A DNA stretch of 61,966 bases from assembly GCA_026418115.1 (NCBI GenBank), contig JAOABY010000007.1, positions 1 through 61,966 on the forward strand. Reading direction: 5' to 3'. The notes under the pieces were generated by a model. It did not search any database, was not told the DNA's origin, and worked only from the letters and a program-made list of their open reading frames with translations. The position numbers and the translations under genes are program-made. Every line of letters begins with the position of its first letter. The stretch's first letter is position 1. Positions 9,812 through 18,309 of this stretch are shown here, one piece after another. The DNA is from Spirochaetaceae bacterium. GTDB taxonomy: Bacteria; Spirochaetota; Spirochaetia; Treponematales; Rectinemataceae.

Positions 9812-10508
9812 ACATGCCTATCGAGAGCAGACCGATGCTCACACCAACCTTGATGCCGATTACGATATTGAGCAGCGTGATGAAGACCACAGGCTGTAAA
9901 TCACTTCTGGAAAATGGATTGGCAAGAAATCCTCTGCCGGTTGCCATCCCTGAACAGAATGCCGCTACCAGCAGCATGAATGCGAATACCTCCACCTGGT
10001 GCAGACGATGCATGACATGCCTGGCCTGCGCCCGCGAGGCCAGATATCCAAACGCAATGCAGATGATGCCCGAAGCCACGACCGCTCCACCCTGAAAGCC
10101 TCCACCTGGCGAAGCAAATCCAAAACTCATCACATAGAGTCCAAACACAAGAATGACCGGTCCAAGCTTGCTGGTAATGAGTCGCATGATGGGGGCATGC
10201 CTGTTCGGACACTCGGATGCTTCCCATGCGAGCCTGCCCAAAGTCTGTGCTGATGTGGCTCTCATGACAAAGAGCGTGCCCATGACCGCAAGGAACAATA
10301 CAATTACCTCGCCTGCCGTATCGTAGGCACGGTAGCCCAGGTAGATTGCGCTGACCACGTTTCGAGCGCCGGTCTCTTCGAGTGTGCTGGCTTCGTACTG
10401 ATCCCGGAGCCCGGTCGGCCAGGGATCTCTCATGAAGAATACCGGCACAAGAAGCGGCAGAGCCAGCAGGCACGTGACACCGCCGACCCAGAAATTCCGG
10501 CGCTTCAT
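9789..10508 (-). CDS. mrpB: MbhE-like domain fused to MrpB (MnhB) subunit
   Basis: 239 residues from the ATG at 10508, which has AAGGAG upstream and overlaps the previous stop as ATGA. The N-terminal half (to about residue 85) resembles MbhE, the last piece of MrpA: RNVVSAIYLGYRAYDTAGE then a helix. The C-terminal half is an MnhB domain (ASPGGGFQGGAVVA, then LHQVE). In many Mrp operons the first half is part of MrpA, so this is a rearranged subunit. It is a membrane protein with six or more helices. Confidence 0.85.
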   Translation of the reverse strand: MKRRNFWVGGVTCLLALPLLVPVFFMRDPWPTGLRDQYEASTLEETGARNVVSAIYLGYRAYDTAGEVIVLFLAVMGTLFVMRATSAQTLGRLAWEASECPNRHAPIMRLITSKLGPVILVFGLYVMSFGFASPGGGFQGGAVVASGIICIAFGYLASRAQARHVMHRLHQVEVFAFMLLVAAFCSGMATGRGFLANPFSRSDLQPVVFITLLNIVIGIKVGVSIGLLSIGMFAGDVNE

Positions 10509-10741
10509 TTTCGCTCCTTGATGTTGATTGCTCGTAGTACCCAAAGGTAGGCGATCGTAGAGAGTCCTACTCCCACCGCCGCTTCGGTGATTGCCACATC
10601 AGGGGCTTGCGCAAGCATGAATACCAGTGCGGCAAGCAGGCTTCCCCCCGACATGAACAGAATGCATGCCAGGAGATCCCTGACGAAAATGGTAGCAGCC
10701 GAAAGCGCCACAATCAGGATCAGCAGGATGCTAATCAGCAT
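10505..10741 (-). CDS. MbhD-like (DUF4040) antiporter subunit
   Basis: 78 residues from the ATG at 10741, chosen for the GGGAGG site 8 nt upstream. Three helices with the block MLAQAPDVAITEAAVGVGL, typical of MbhD and of the corresponding C-terminal segment of MrpA. It is encoded separately here, as in archaeal membrane-bound hydrogenase operons. It overlaps mrpG by 11 nt and mrpB by 4 nt. Confidence 0.85.
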   Translation of the reverse strand: MLISILLILIVALSAATIFVRDLLACILFMSGGSLLAALVFMLAQAPDVAITEAAVGVGLSTIAYLWVLRAINIKERK

Positions 10742-11054
10742 CGGATTCCTCCCCGGAGTGGCATGATTCTTTCTCATGTTCTGTTCTGACAATGTAGTGC
10801 AGGATGAAGTGCGTCGCTGTTGGCGATGAAATCATGAAGAACACAATGATCACCAGCATTCTCGCAAGAAAACCGGGAGCAGGATCAGCAAAGAGCAGGC
10901 CCAGAAAAATCGAGAATACTGCTGTTGTGGACGCCAGGGAGCCTGCATGGAGACGGGAGAGCGGATCTCTGAAGCGGAACAATCCGAGAATACCTGCTGT
11001 CCCGAACACCGCGGCTACCAGGAAAAGGATCAGCGCAAGGATGATTCCTGTCAT
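10731..11054 (-). CDS. mrpG: Mrp antiporter subunit G
   Basis: 107 residues from the ATG at 11054, which forms an ATGA overlap with mrpF. It has three membrane helices and the family motif GILGLFRFRDPLSRLHAGSL near residue 30. The C-terminus is hydrophilic and rich in Glu and His. It is a small scaffold subunit of the cation/proton antiporter. Confidence 0.9.
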   Translation of the reverse strand: MTGIILALILFLVAAVFGTAGILGLFRFRDPLSRLHAGSLASTTAVFSIFLGLLFADPAPGFLARMLVIIVFFMISSPTATHFILHYIVRTEHEKESCHSGEESDAD

Positions 11055-11350
11055 GACAACCTCGGATCTGCTGGCGGTTTGGGCATGCTTTTCGATCTGC
11101 GCCTGAGAAACCGAACCAGGGCGAGAAAACCCAGAAATCCGAAAATATCGTATACCAACGCTACATCCAGCAGAAATGATGACTGCATCCGGGCAGCCTG
11201 CAGCACCAGAAACCCCAGTACCAGGCCTGCAAGCACATTGAGCGCGATAAGTCTGTCTTCGATTCCGGGGCCCACTATCAGTCGAAAAGTTGCACCGGCC
11301 GCCCATAACACAAGCAGGATGGCCATGAAGTCTAGCAACAGAGCTCTCAT
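11051..11350 (-). CDS. mrpF: Mrp antiporter subunit F
   Basis: 99 residues from the ATG at 11350, 7 nt after GGAAGG and overlapping the mrpE stop as ATGA; an in-frame GTG two codons earlier is the alternative. Three helices and the MrpF signature VGPGIEDRLIALN followed by FLLDVALVYDIFGFLGFLA. The basic tail (RFLRRRSK) is likely cytoplasmic. Fourth position from the right in a compact E-F-G block. Confidence 0.9.
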   Translation of the reverse strand: MRALLLDFMAILLVLWAAGATFRLIVGPGIEDRLIALNVLAGLVLGFLVLQAARMQSSFLLDVALVYDIFGFLGFLALVRFLRRRSKSMPKPPADPRLS

Positions 11351-11883
11351 TGCCACACCTTCCCGAACAGGCGCTCCATGCTGCCCTTGATGCGCCGGGG
11401 CGCTTCTGGAGCCTCATGCAGACCGGCAAACAGCCAGTGCACGACCAGGTGATGCTCCTCGAGTGAGATTACGGCCGTGCCAGGAGTAAAGGTGATGGCG
11501 TTCGCGAGTGAAACGCGCGCCATATCTGATTGCAGGGTGGTATCGAAGGAGACGAAACCGGGCTGCGCTCTGCCGCGTACGATGGCAAGCAGCACACGCC
11601 AGCTGGAAGCGTAAAGTGAAACGATAAGGGTTGCGATGGATATGAGCAGATGCCAGAGTCTGGCCACCACTCTGATCTGCATGCGGCTGTCGAGTGAAAC
11701 GAATATGGGATGCATGATCAGGGACAGCGCAAGAGCACCTGCTGCTCCCACGCCAAGCCAGAGCGGTGCCAGTGTCCATGAGAACAGTATCCACACCAGC
11801 CACAGTATCAGAAAGGATGCTGCGATCTGTCTGGCTTTTGTCGATGCTGGAATGCGGCGCATTCGTGGCGTGCGAGGTTTCAT
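11347..11883 (-). CDS. mrpE: Mrp antiporter subunit E, first gene of the operon
   Basis: 178 residues from the ATG at 11883. After a basic N-terminus come two or three helices (ILWLVWILFSW, LWLGVGAAGALALSLIM) and the MnhE C-terminal block NAITFTPGTAVISLEEHHLVVHWL. No strong ribosome site precedes the start, only GGAAC directly next to it, and a candidate -10 box ends 5 nt before the ATG, so a leaderless message is possible. It begins the order E-F-G-MbhD-(MbhE+B)-C-D. Confidence 0.88.
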   Translation of the reverse strand: MKPRTPRMRRIPASTKARQIAASFLILWLVWILFSWTLAPLWLGVGAAGALALSLIMHPIFVSLDSRMQIRVVARLWHLLISIATLIVSLYASSWRVLLAIVRGRAQPGFVSFDTTLQSDMARVSLANAITFTPGTAVISLEEHHLVVHWLFAGLHEAPEAPRRIKGSMERLFGKVWQ

Positions 11884-11888
11884 GTTCC

Positions 11889-11918
11889 TATATATGCACA
11901 GAAGATGTCGCAAGTCAA
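11889..11918 (-). promoter_or_regulatory. Candidate promoter of the mrp operon
   Basis: Read on the minus strand: TTGACT (11918-11913), an 18-nt spacer and TATATA (11894-11889). A start site 6-8 nt downstream would fall on the mrpE start codon, implying a leaderless or near-leaderless transcript. Confidence 0.4.
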
Positions 11919-12042
11919 ATCTCGCTTTTTTGGACTGGTGAAGTATGGTTTCCTCATTTATACTGTGCGTGGACTCGGGAGCCACTGCCAGTACCGTCTT
12001 GCAGCATGGCTCCCTTATCCTACAAACCGCAAGGAGGCGAGT

Positions 12043-13032
12043 ATGAATCTGAAAAGGGCTCTACGAGTACTGCTCTTCATCACGCTTGGCATGGTGGCAG
12101 TGAGTCAGGCATTCTCTGTGGACTTCATTACCATTGTGACCGGCAGCACGGGCGGCACATACTATCCGGTTGGAACGATTCTGGCCAACCATTTCAATGC
12201 GGCACTTGCCAAGAAAAACTTCAAATGGTCAGCGCAGAGTTCCGGCGGTACTGCCGAGAATCTGGAGATGCTCAACAAGAAAGAAGCAGAGATGGCAATC
12301 GCCATGGCGAACCTCACCGGTTTTGCATACACGGGCACCGTCCGGTATGAAGGCCGCAAGTTCGAGAATCTGCGCTTCGTGATGGGTCTCTGGCCTGATG
12401 TTACCCAATTCGTGTACAGGGCTGACTCCGGCATCAAGACATGGAAGGATCTCAAGGGCAAGAAGATTGCCGTCGGCCCTGCAGGCTCCGGTACTGAATT
12501 CTCGAGCACCGTGCTGCTCAAGGCTCTTGCAGGACTTACCTTCAGCGATATCATCCCCGAACGTGTTGGGTATTCGGAAGGCGCGCAGGCGATGCAGAAT
12601 GGCATGATCGATGCCTTCAATGCCGAGGCAGGTATCCCGACGAGCGCTGTTGCCGAACTCATGGCAAGCCGCACCAGAGTGGGCATCCTCGAGTTCTCCG
12701 ATGCGGACATGGCAAAGCTCAAAACCGAAGCTCCCTACTACTCGAGAGTCATTATTCCGGCCAATACCTATCCCAAACAGGATAAACCCCTCATGGTGGC
12801 TGGCATCAAGTCGGCACTCATTGTGGACAAGAGCGTGCCGGATGATATCGTCTATGAGATGCTCAAGGTCATCTATGCCGAGCGGGAGGAAATGGCCAAG
12901 AAGCATGCTGCCTTCACCAAGATCGACTACGATAATCCTCTTGATGGTCTTTTCGGCGCACCCCTGCACCCGGGTGCCGTCAAGTTCTTCAAGGAAAAAG
13001 GCATCGCAATCCCTAAGGAGCTGATGCCCTGA
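12043..13032 (+). CDS. TAXI-family TRAP transporter solute-binding protein
   Basis: 329 residues from the ATG at 12043, which has AAGGAGG 5 nt upstream. A signal peptide of about 23 residues ends in SQAFS, followed by the TAXI signature TGSTGGTYYPVG. Later blocks VGPAGSGTEFSS and NAEAGIPTSAV fit the family. It captures an organic anion in the periplasm (TAXI proteins are typically glutamate or other dicarboxylate binders) for the fused permease encoded next. A TATACT -10-like box lies at 11959-11964 without a good -35. It is divergent from the mrp operon, which may supply the sodium gradient. Confidence 0.93.
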   Translation: MNLKRALRVLLFITLGMVAVSQAFSVDFITIVTGSTGGTYYPVGTILANHFNAALAKKNFKWSAQSSGGTAENLEMLNKKEAEMAIAMANLTGFAYTGTVRYEGRKFENLRFVMGLWPDVTQFVYRADSGIKTWKDLKGKKIAVGPAGSGTEFSSTVLLKALAGLTFSDIIPERVGYSEGAQAMQNGMIDAFNAEAGIPTSAVAELMASRTRVGILEFSDADMAKLKTEAPYYSRVIIPANTYPKQDKPLMVAGIKSALIVDKSVPDDIVYEMLKVIYAEREEMAKKHAAFTKIDYDNPLDGLFGAPLHPGAVKFFKEKGIAIPKELMP

Positions 13033-13040
13033 GTCTGATG

Positions 13041-13066
13041 CAGGCAGGCCCTTTGGCGCCTGCCTG
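13041..13066 (+). promoter_or_regulatory. Stem-loop between TAXI binding protein and permease
   Basis: Perfect 9-bp arms CAGGCAGGC (13041-13049) and GCCTGCCTG (13058-13066) with an 8-nt loop, starting 8 nt after the binding-protein stop. No long T-run follows, so it is probably an mRNA stabiliser or attenuator setting binding-protein to permease ratios. Confidence 0.7.
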
Positions 13067-13104
13067 TCTTCCATAATTCCGAAGTCTCCAGGAGATGCCG
13101 TCCA

Positions 13105-15033
13105 ATGACATCCTTACTGAAGTCCTATTCACCTTTTGCATCCGTGCCACCCCGGCGATTTGAAGGAATCCTCGCAACTGTAGTGGTGGTGCTCACAGCG
13201 GGCACTTCGCTCATCCACTGCTGGATGAACACCATTGGCGTCATGATGAGCATCAAGATGAATGCTCTGCATCTGGGCACGCTGATGGCGATCACCTATC
13301 TTCTCTATCCAGCGTTTCCTGCATCACCGCGGCACAGACCATCCATCACCGACTGGCTTTTCTCAGGGCTCTCTCTGGGGACTGCAGCATACGTCCTGGG
13401 ATCATACGACAGGATTCTTTCTTCGAATATGGTGCTCACCAGCCTCGACTATGCCGTGGCCATTACTATCTGTGTGCTGCTGGTGGAGGCGAGCAGGCGT
13501 TCCATCGGCATGCCGCTCACCATACTCAGCCTTGCATTCCTGGCGTATGCCCGCTTTGGACGATATTTCCCAGGCCTTTTTGCACACAGAGGATTCAACT
13601 GGGACCGCATCCTGCTCAGAATGGTTTTCACTGACGAGGGAATCTACGGCACCACGCTGAGTGTCTCGGCAACCTATGTCTTCATGTTCATTCTATTCGG
13701 GTCATTCCTTGCTGCGACCCATACGAGCGAGCTCTTCAATGACCTTGCGCTGGCGCTCGCAGGGAAGTTCCGTGGGGGGCCTGCGAAGGTGTCGGTCATT
13801 GCATCGGCACTCATGGGCACGATTTCCGGCAGTGCACAGGCAAACGTAGCCACTACGGGGGCGTTCACCATTCCTCTCATGAAGCGAATCGGCTATCCCG
13901 ATTTCTTTGCGGGTGCTGTCGAGGCAAGCGCAAGTACGGGAGGCATACTCATGCCACCCATCATGGGTGCCACTGCCTTCATCATGAGCTCCTTCCTCGG
14001 GGTACCGTACTCGGTGATCATGCTGGCTGGCTTTGCGCCTGCAATTCTCTATTTCCTGGGAATCTTCTTCATGGTCGATCTGCAGGCCAAGAAGCAGGGA
14101 ATGAAGGGGCTTGCACCGGAGGAAGTGCCTTCGCTCAGAAAGACAATGAAAGAACGCGGTCACATGCTGCTGCCGCTGGCCTTCATCATGTACATGCTGG
14201 TTTCGGGATATACACCGTTGTTCTCTGCCATGGCAGGCCTGATTGCCATCATCGTACTGAGCTCGTTCAGGAAGACGACGCGCATGAGGTGGAAGGATGT
14301 CATTGGCGCTCTGGATGATGGAGCAAAGAGCGCGGCGCCTGTTGCTGTGTCCTGTGCCATTGTCGGATTCATTGTCGGATCGGTGGGCATGACTGGGCTC
14401 GGTCAGGTGGTTGCGCTCAATATCATGGAATTTTCCGGTGGCCATCTCTGGGTGGCGCTGGTACTCGCGATGGTGGCTTCGCTCATTCTGGGGATGGGGT
14501 TGCCGTCGACAGCCTGCTACATTGTGGTGGCGACCATTGCAGTGCCTGCCATGCTCAGCATGGGAGTGCCGCCGCTCGCTGCACATTTCTTTGCGTTCTA
14601 CTATGGCACCATGTCGGGCATCGTGCCTCCGGTTGCGCTGACCAGCTTTACGGCTGCAGGGCTTTCGGGCGGCAAGCCTTCCAAGGTGGCAGTGGTCGGG
14701 CTGGGGCTGGCTTCCTCAGGGCTCATTCTGCCTTTCTTCTTCGTATACAATCCGGTTCTGCTCGGCATCGAGTTCAGTGTCGGCCGATTCATCTACCTCT
14801 TCCTGCTTGCTGCATTGGGTATTTTTGCACTTTCTACGTCGTTTATCGGGACATGGTTCTCAAAGATGTCGATAGTGGAGCGGGCAGCATTCTTCATTCT
14901 GGGGGTGCTTCTGGTCGATCCCGTCGGTACGGTCAGGCTGGCAGCAATTGGCGGATTCGTCGTGCTGGCAGTTGTGCATTATCTGCTATCAAGAAAAAGA
15001 AATGCTCCTGCAGGAGTTGCTGCGGCTGGATAG
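13105..15033 (+). CDS. TRAP transporter permease, fused small and large subunits (TAXI type)
   Basis: 642 residues. The first 150 or so form a DctQ-like four-helix domain and the rest a DctM-like domain of about twelve helices. Conserved blocks include GTISGSAQANVATTGAFTIP near 240, ASASTGGILMPPIMGATAFIM near 275 and LGMGLPSTACYIV near 465. It is the inner-membrane, sodium-coupled channel for the substrate caught by the protein at 12043. GGAGA precedes the start. The fused architecture is normal for TAXI systems. Confidence 0.94.
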   Translation: MTSLLKSYSPFASVPPRRFEGILATVVVVLTAGTSLIHCWMNTIGVMMSIKMNALHLGTLMAITYLLYPAFPASPRHRPSITDWLFSGLSLGTAAYVLGSYDRILSSNMVLTSLDYAVAITICVLLVEASRRSIGMPLTILSLAFLAYARFGRYFPGLFAHRGFNWDRILLRMVFTDEGIYGTTLSVSATYVFMFILFGSFLAATHTSELFNDLALALAGKFRGGPAKVSVIASALMGTISGSAQANVATTGAFTIPLMKRIGYPDFFAGAVEASASTGGILMPPIMGATAFIMSSFLGVPYSVIMLAGFAPAILYFLGIFFMVDLQAKKQGMKGLAPEEVPSLRKTMKERGHMLLPLAFIMYMLVSGYTPLFSAMAGLIAIIVLSSFRKTTRMRWKDVIGALDDGAKSAAPVAVSCAIVGFIVGSVGMTGLGQVVALNIMEFSGGHLWVALVLAMVASLILGMGLPSTACYIVVATIAVPAMLSMGVPPLAAHFFAFYYGTMSGIVPPVALTSFTAAGLSGGKPSKVAVVGLGLASSGLILPFFFVYNPVLLGIEFSVGRFIYLFLLAALGIFALSTSFIGTWFSKMSIVERAAFFILGVLLVDPVGTVRLAAIGGFVVLAVVHYLLSRKRNAPAGVAAAG

Positions 15034-15103
15034 TCGTGATGCAAGGCCCGGGGCGGGCACGTGCTCCATCCAGGCGCTTCCTGTCTGCTGCAGTGCGTGC
15101 CTT

Positions 15104-15808
15104 CTACTGGGCAGTATATGAAACCAGCTCGATGATCTTGAGGGGTGTGCCTGGAGGCCCCTGCTGACCTTCGAAGCGTACCATGATACATGGCGGATCA
15201 ACGCTGTACCAGAAGACTGATTTGCGGAAGAGTGCCCCCAGTATGCCCCCCAGACCCATTTCCAGCTTCCAGCAGAGCCAGCGTTTGCCACCCACTGTAA
15301 TTTCCTCTTTCCCGATGAGGCGGAGATCAAGAGAGTAGCCAGCTGTGGCGCCAGTACCGGCATCAGTACCGAGGAAGTGGAGTTTTACCGTTTTCAACTC
15401 CTGCCAGGGGAAACCTCGCAGTGCATAGTAGATGCTGGTAAGGTCAGTCAACACTATTTCGCCAGGCGCAGCCCGGTAGCTGATGTCGGTAATAGTGGAA
15501 GTCCTTCGAATTACGGCATCCTGGTAGCGGTTGAGCGTTTCAAGCGAGATGCACAGCATGATTGAAGGATCGATCAGCATTCTCGCTTCCATCGTGGGGG
15601 ATCGGTTCAGCACTTCAATCATGGGGCGGCCTTCCAGCACCACCCTTTTCGCTTCAACCACCAGCTGCGTGTATGTACCGCTATTGTTTTCGAGATAGAT
15701 GATTTTTTCCGAGCCGGGAATGCCGGGGTCTGAGAGATTGGTCTGTGCAGCCAGAGGAAAATGGAGCAGCAGAAACAATACGATTGCTCCCGGAAGAGTG
15801 AGCGGCAT
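15104..15808 (-). CDS. Secreted DUF3108-like protein of unknown function
   Basis: 234 residues from the ATG at 15808, supported by GAGG 9 nt upstream. The N-terminus MPLTLPGAIVLFLLLHFPLAAQ is a signal peptide. The rest is beta-rich, with a pattern recalling periplasmic DUF3108 proteins (GRPMIEVLNRS, SLETLNRYQDAVIRR, EEITVGGKRWLCWKLEMGLGG). It is convergent with the TRAP permease and has no obvious operon partner. The function is not known, and the family link is tentative. Confidence 0.75.
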   Translation of the reverse strand: MPLTLPGAIVLFLLLHFPLAAQTNLSDPGIPGSEKIIYLENNSGTYTQLVVEAKRVVLEGRPMIEVLNRSPTMEARMLIDPSIMLCISLETLNRYQDAVIRRTSTITDISYRAAPGEIVLTDLTSIYYALRGFPWQELKTVKLHFLGTDAGTGATAGYSLDLRLIGKEEITVGGKRWLCWKLEMGLGGILGALFRKSVFWYSVDPPCIMVRFEGQQGPPGTPLKIIELVSYTAQ

Positions 15809-15945
15809 GGATCTGCACCTCATGTAGCATGTTCGCATGATGAAAAGCCTGGTGCAAGAGTACGGGAGATGGAACAGCGGCAGATACTGTACATCTGTTT
15901 CCCCGTTTTTTGAATCCGGAAATCAAAAATTGTGTAATTTGTGAT

Positions 15946-15951
15946 TATAAT
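15946..15951 (+). promoter_or_regulatory. Consensus -10 box upstream of the lipoprotein gene
   Basis: A perfect TATAAT lies in an A/T-rich 100-bp stretch, 66 nt before the ATG at 16018. No convincing -35 hexamer is spaced at 16-18 nt. The region is far more A/T-rich than its surroundings. Confidence 0.45.
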
Positions 15952-16017
15952 ATGAAATCCCTAAACTAAAATAAAATAAGAAAAAAATGGAAAAATAATT
16001 TACAGGAGGACAATTAC

Positions 16018-18267
16018 ATGCACATAATAAAAAAACAAAAATCAGGCAAAGCAATCATCGCTCTGTGCTTCCTCCTGCTTGCCATTGCTGGCTGCGATCT
16101 CACGTTCCTGCGCCCCCGGCAAGGCAGTCTGACTCTGAATTTTGAAGCTGAATTTGAGGCAGCACATTTTGGTCCTGTCTTGTCAATCGATTCCTATGTG
16201 TGCCGGGGCGAGGGCCCTGAAGGAGCTTCATTCCAGAGAAGCTGGAATACTGCCGGCTCGCATACTGTAGATGCCTTGCGCACAGGCACATGGAACATTG
16301 TGGTCGAAGGGCTCGATGCGGAACTGAGGATAGTGGCACGCGCCACTGCTGCTCTGGAGATTTTCCCGAATCAGACGACCTCGAGGCAGCTTACCCTCAC
16401 TCCTCTGACGGAAGGAAGCGGAACACTCACCTTGCAGGTCGACTGGTCTGCGCTCTCGGTGCAGCCGACGGATCCTTCCCTTCTGGTACGCGCTACGAAT
16501 CTGGATCAGGACCAGTATGCCATTCCCATGACAGTGCTGGGCTCAGGGGCTGTGGGATCAGTCGCGCTGCCTCCTGGATACTTTCTGCTTACTCTCACGC
16601 TCCTTGATGGGGAAACAGAGAGATATACATGGAATCCTCAGACTTTCAGAATAGTAACTGGTTTCGAGACCAGCATCGCGCTTGCCTGTGATCGCGATGA
16701 TGGCGGAGGTGGCGGTGGAGGAGGGGGAGGCGGGGGAGGCGGCGGCTCCGTGACGTGGAATGTTGGCAGCCAGAGAGTTTTGCGTGTTGATTTTGGCGAC
16801 GATGCCACACGTGAGATTGCCCTGAGCAATGTACCAGCCGGTACGCTCTATCTGGGTAAGGCTAATAATGCTCAGACCGTTGCCAGCGCAACTGATACCG
16901 GCAAGGTCAACGGCTCTCTTCCGACAGATGGCGCAGTGCGAAATGGGGTACTGCCGGCAGAGGTGCTCATTCCTGATAATCCTGATGCGCTTGAATTTGC
17001 CCCGCCCCCTGGAGTGTCACCCCGAAGGGTGGCTACTCAACTGGATGTCATCCATTTTGGTGAGGACACACCAGGTTATGTAGTAGGCACCACGACAAGG
17101 CAATTCTGGGTTCAGAACGCCTCCAGCGTATGGATACAGATCACTGCCCGGCTCAGGGCTGCATCAGGAACCTGCTACCTCTGGATACCTGACAGCAATT
17201 TCAGTGAAGGCTCAACCGCAATAAATGATAATCTGCTGACTTCGGCGCAGCTTGGGGACTTGAACCAGAAATTTCACGGTAGCGGTCCCTTTGCCGGGAA
17301 TGGCATACGAGCGCTGGTTTCAAATGTATTCTCCACTGAATGGGGTGGTGAACCTGATGGGAACGGTGGCATCGATGGTGATCAGCACATTCACATTCTC
17401 CTCTATGATATCGATTACGATTACTCGGCAAGCCAGACGGGAGGTGTCCTGGGCTATTTCTGGGCGAAGGATGAGTATTCTGACTCCGTCATGCAGCAGT
17501 ATGGGATGCGATCCAATGAAGCCGAAATCTTCTATCTGGATGTCCATTTTGCTGATAGATTCTTCTTCCATATTATTTCGACCCTCGCTCATGAATACCA
17601 GCACATGATTCACTACAATCAGAAGACCATTCAGCGAGGAGTTTCGAGTCCGACATGGTTCAATGAGATGTGTTCGATGGTTGCGGAGGATCTTGTCGGG
17701 TCAATCGTCGGCATTCCTGAAGCAAATTCGCCACGAAGCAGACTGACAACGTTCAACAGCTTCTATTATGAATCTGGAGTCACGGATTGGCTGAGCGGGT
17801 CGAATGTGCTCAAGAGCTATGCTTCTGCCTATGCCTTTGGCGCCTACCTTGCAAGGAACTTTGGAGGAGCAGAGCTGTTCAGTGATCTGGTACAAAGCAC
17901 TGAAACCGGGACAGCAGCGGTATCGGCTTCATTGCAGCGTACCGGCACTGCAATGACATTCAGTGATGCCTTCCTGGAGTATACCACCGCGCTGGTGTTC
18001 GGGAATCCTGCACCTGCATGCGCCAGGTCTTTCCCTGCCTGTACCACCGTGTGGAATGGGCAGACCTACACGCTCCCCGGTTTCAGCCTGCGGGAATATG
18101 GCGGCGGGCCAGTTACCTTTGCACCAGGCTCGCAACTGGCTCTGAGACCGTATGGACACTCGCTCCATACTGCCAGCAGCTGGGCGAATCCTCCGGAGAA
18201 TACTGTGATCACACTCGAGAAACCTGCGGATGAAGACGTGGAGTTCTATCTCATGTTCGTACAATGA
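16018..18267 (+). CDS. Surface lipoprotein with M30-like (hyicolysin-type) metallopeptidase domain
   Basis: 749 residues. The signal peptide ends in a lipobox with lipid-attached C26 (LLAIAGC). Residues 35-225 form two beta-rich segments also found in the next gene. Then comes a run of 15 glycines (229-243) and, from about 250, a domain with the zinc motif HEYQH at 525-529 and a downstream Glu in WFNEMCSMVAEDL, as in M30 peptidases. It is probably anchored outside the cell with the peptidase held on a flexible Gly hinge. An AGGAGG site precedes the start. Exact substrate is unknown. Confidence 0.85.
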   Translation: MHIIKKQKSGKAIIALCFLLLAIAGCDLTFLRPRQGSLTLNFEAEFEAAHFGPVLSIDSYVCRGEGPEGASFQRSWNTAGSHTVDALRTGTWNIVVEGLDAELRIVARATAALEIFPNQTTSRQLTLTPLTEGSGTLTLQVDWSALSVQPTDPSLLVRATNLDQDQYAIPMTVLGSGAVGSVALPPGYFLLTLTLLDGETERYTWNPQTFRIVTGFETSIALACDRDDGGGGGGGGGGGGGGGSVTWNVGSQRVLRVDFGDDATREIALSNVPAGTLYLGKANNAQTVASATDTGKVNGSLPTDGAVRNGVLPAEVLIPDNPDALEFAPPPGVSPRRVATQLDVIHFGEDTPGYVVGTTTRQFWVQNASSVWIQITARLRAASGTCYLWIPDSNFSEGSTAINDNLLTSAQLGDLNQKFHGSGPFAGNGIRALVSNVFSTEWGGEPDGNGGIDGDQHIHILLYDIDYDYSASQTGGVLGYFWAKDEYSDSVMQQYGMRSNEAEIFYLDVHFADRFFFHIISTLAHEYQHMIHYNQKTIQRGVSSPTWFNEMCSMVAEDLVGSIVGIPEANSPRSRLTTFNSFYYESGVTDWLSGSNVLKSYASAYAFGAYLARNFGGAELFSDLVQSTETGTAAVSASLQRTGTAMTFSDAFLEYTTALVFGNPAPACARSFPACTTVWNGQTYTLPGFSLREYGGGPVTFAPGSQLALRPYGHSLHTASSWANPPENTVITLEKPADEDVEFYLMFVQ

Positions 18268-18309
18268 TCCATGGAATACAAATCATCGAAAAACAGGGAG
18301 GTCGGGAAA

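Noticed and set aside
15034-15103. Terminator between TRAP permease and DUF3108-like gene
   Set aside because: No stem of more than 6 bp followed by a T-run was found in this convergent gap.
16681-16745. G-rich stretch as a G-quadplex regulatory element
   Set aside because: G runs are mostly two bases and the reading frame explains all codons as glycine; a coding origin is simpler.
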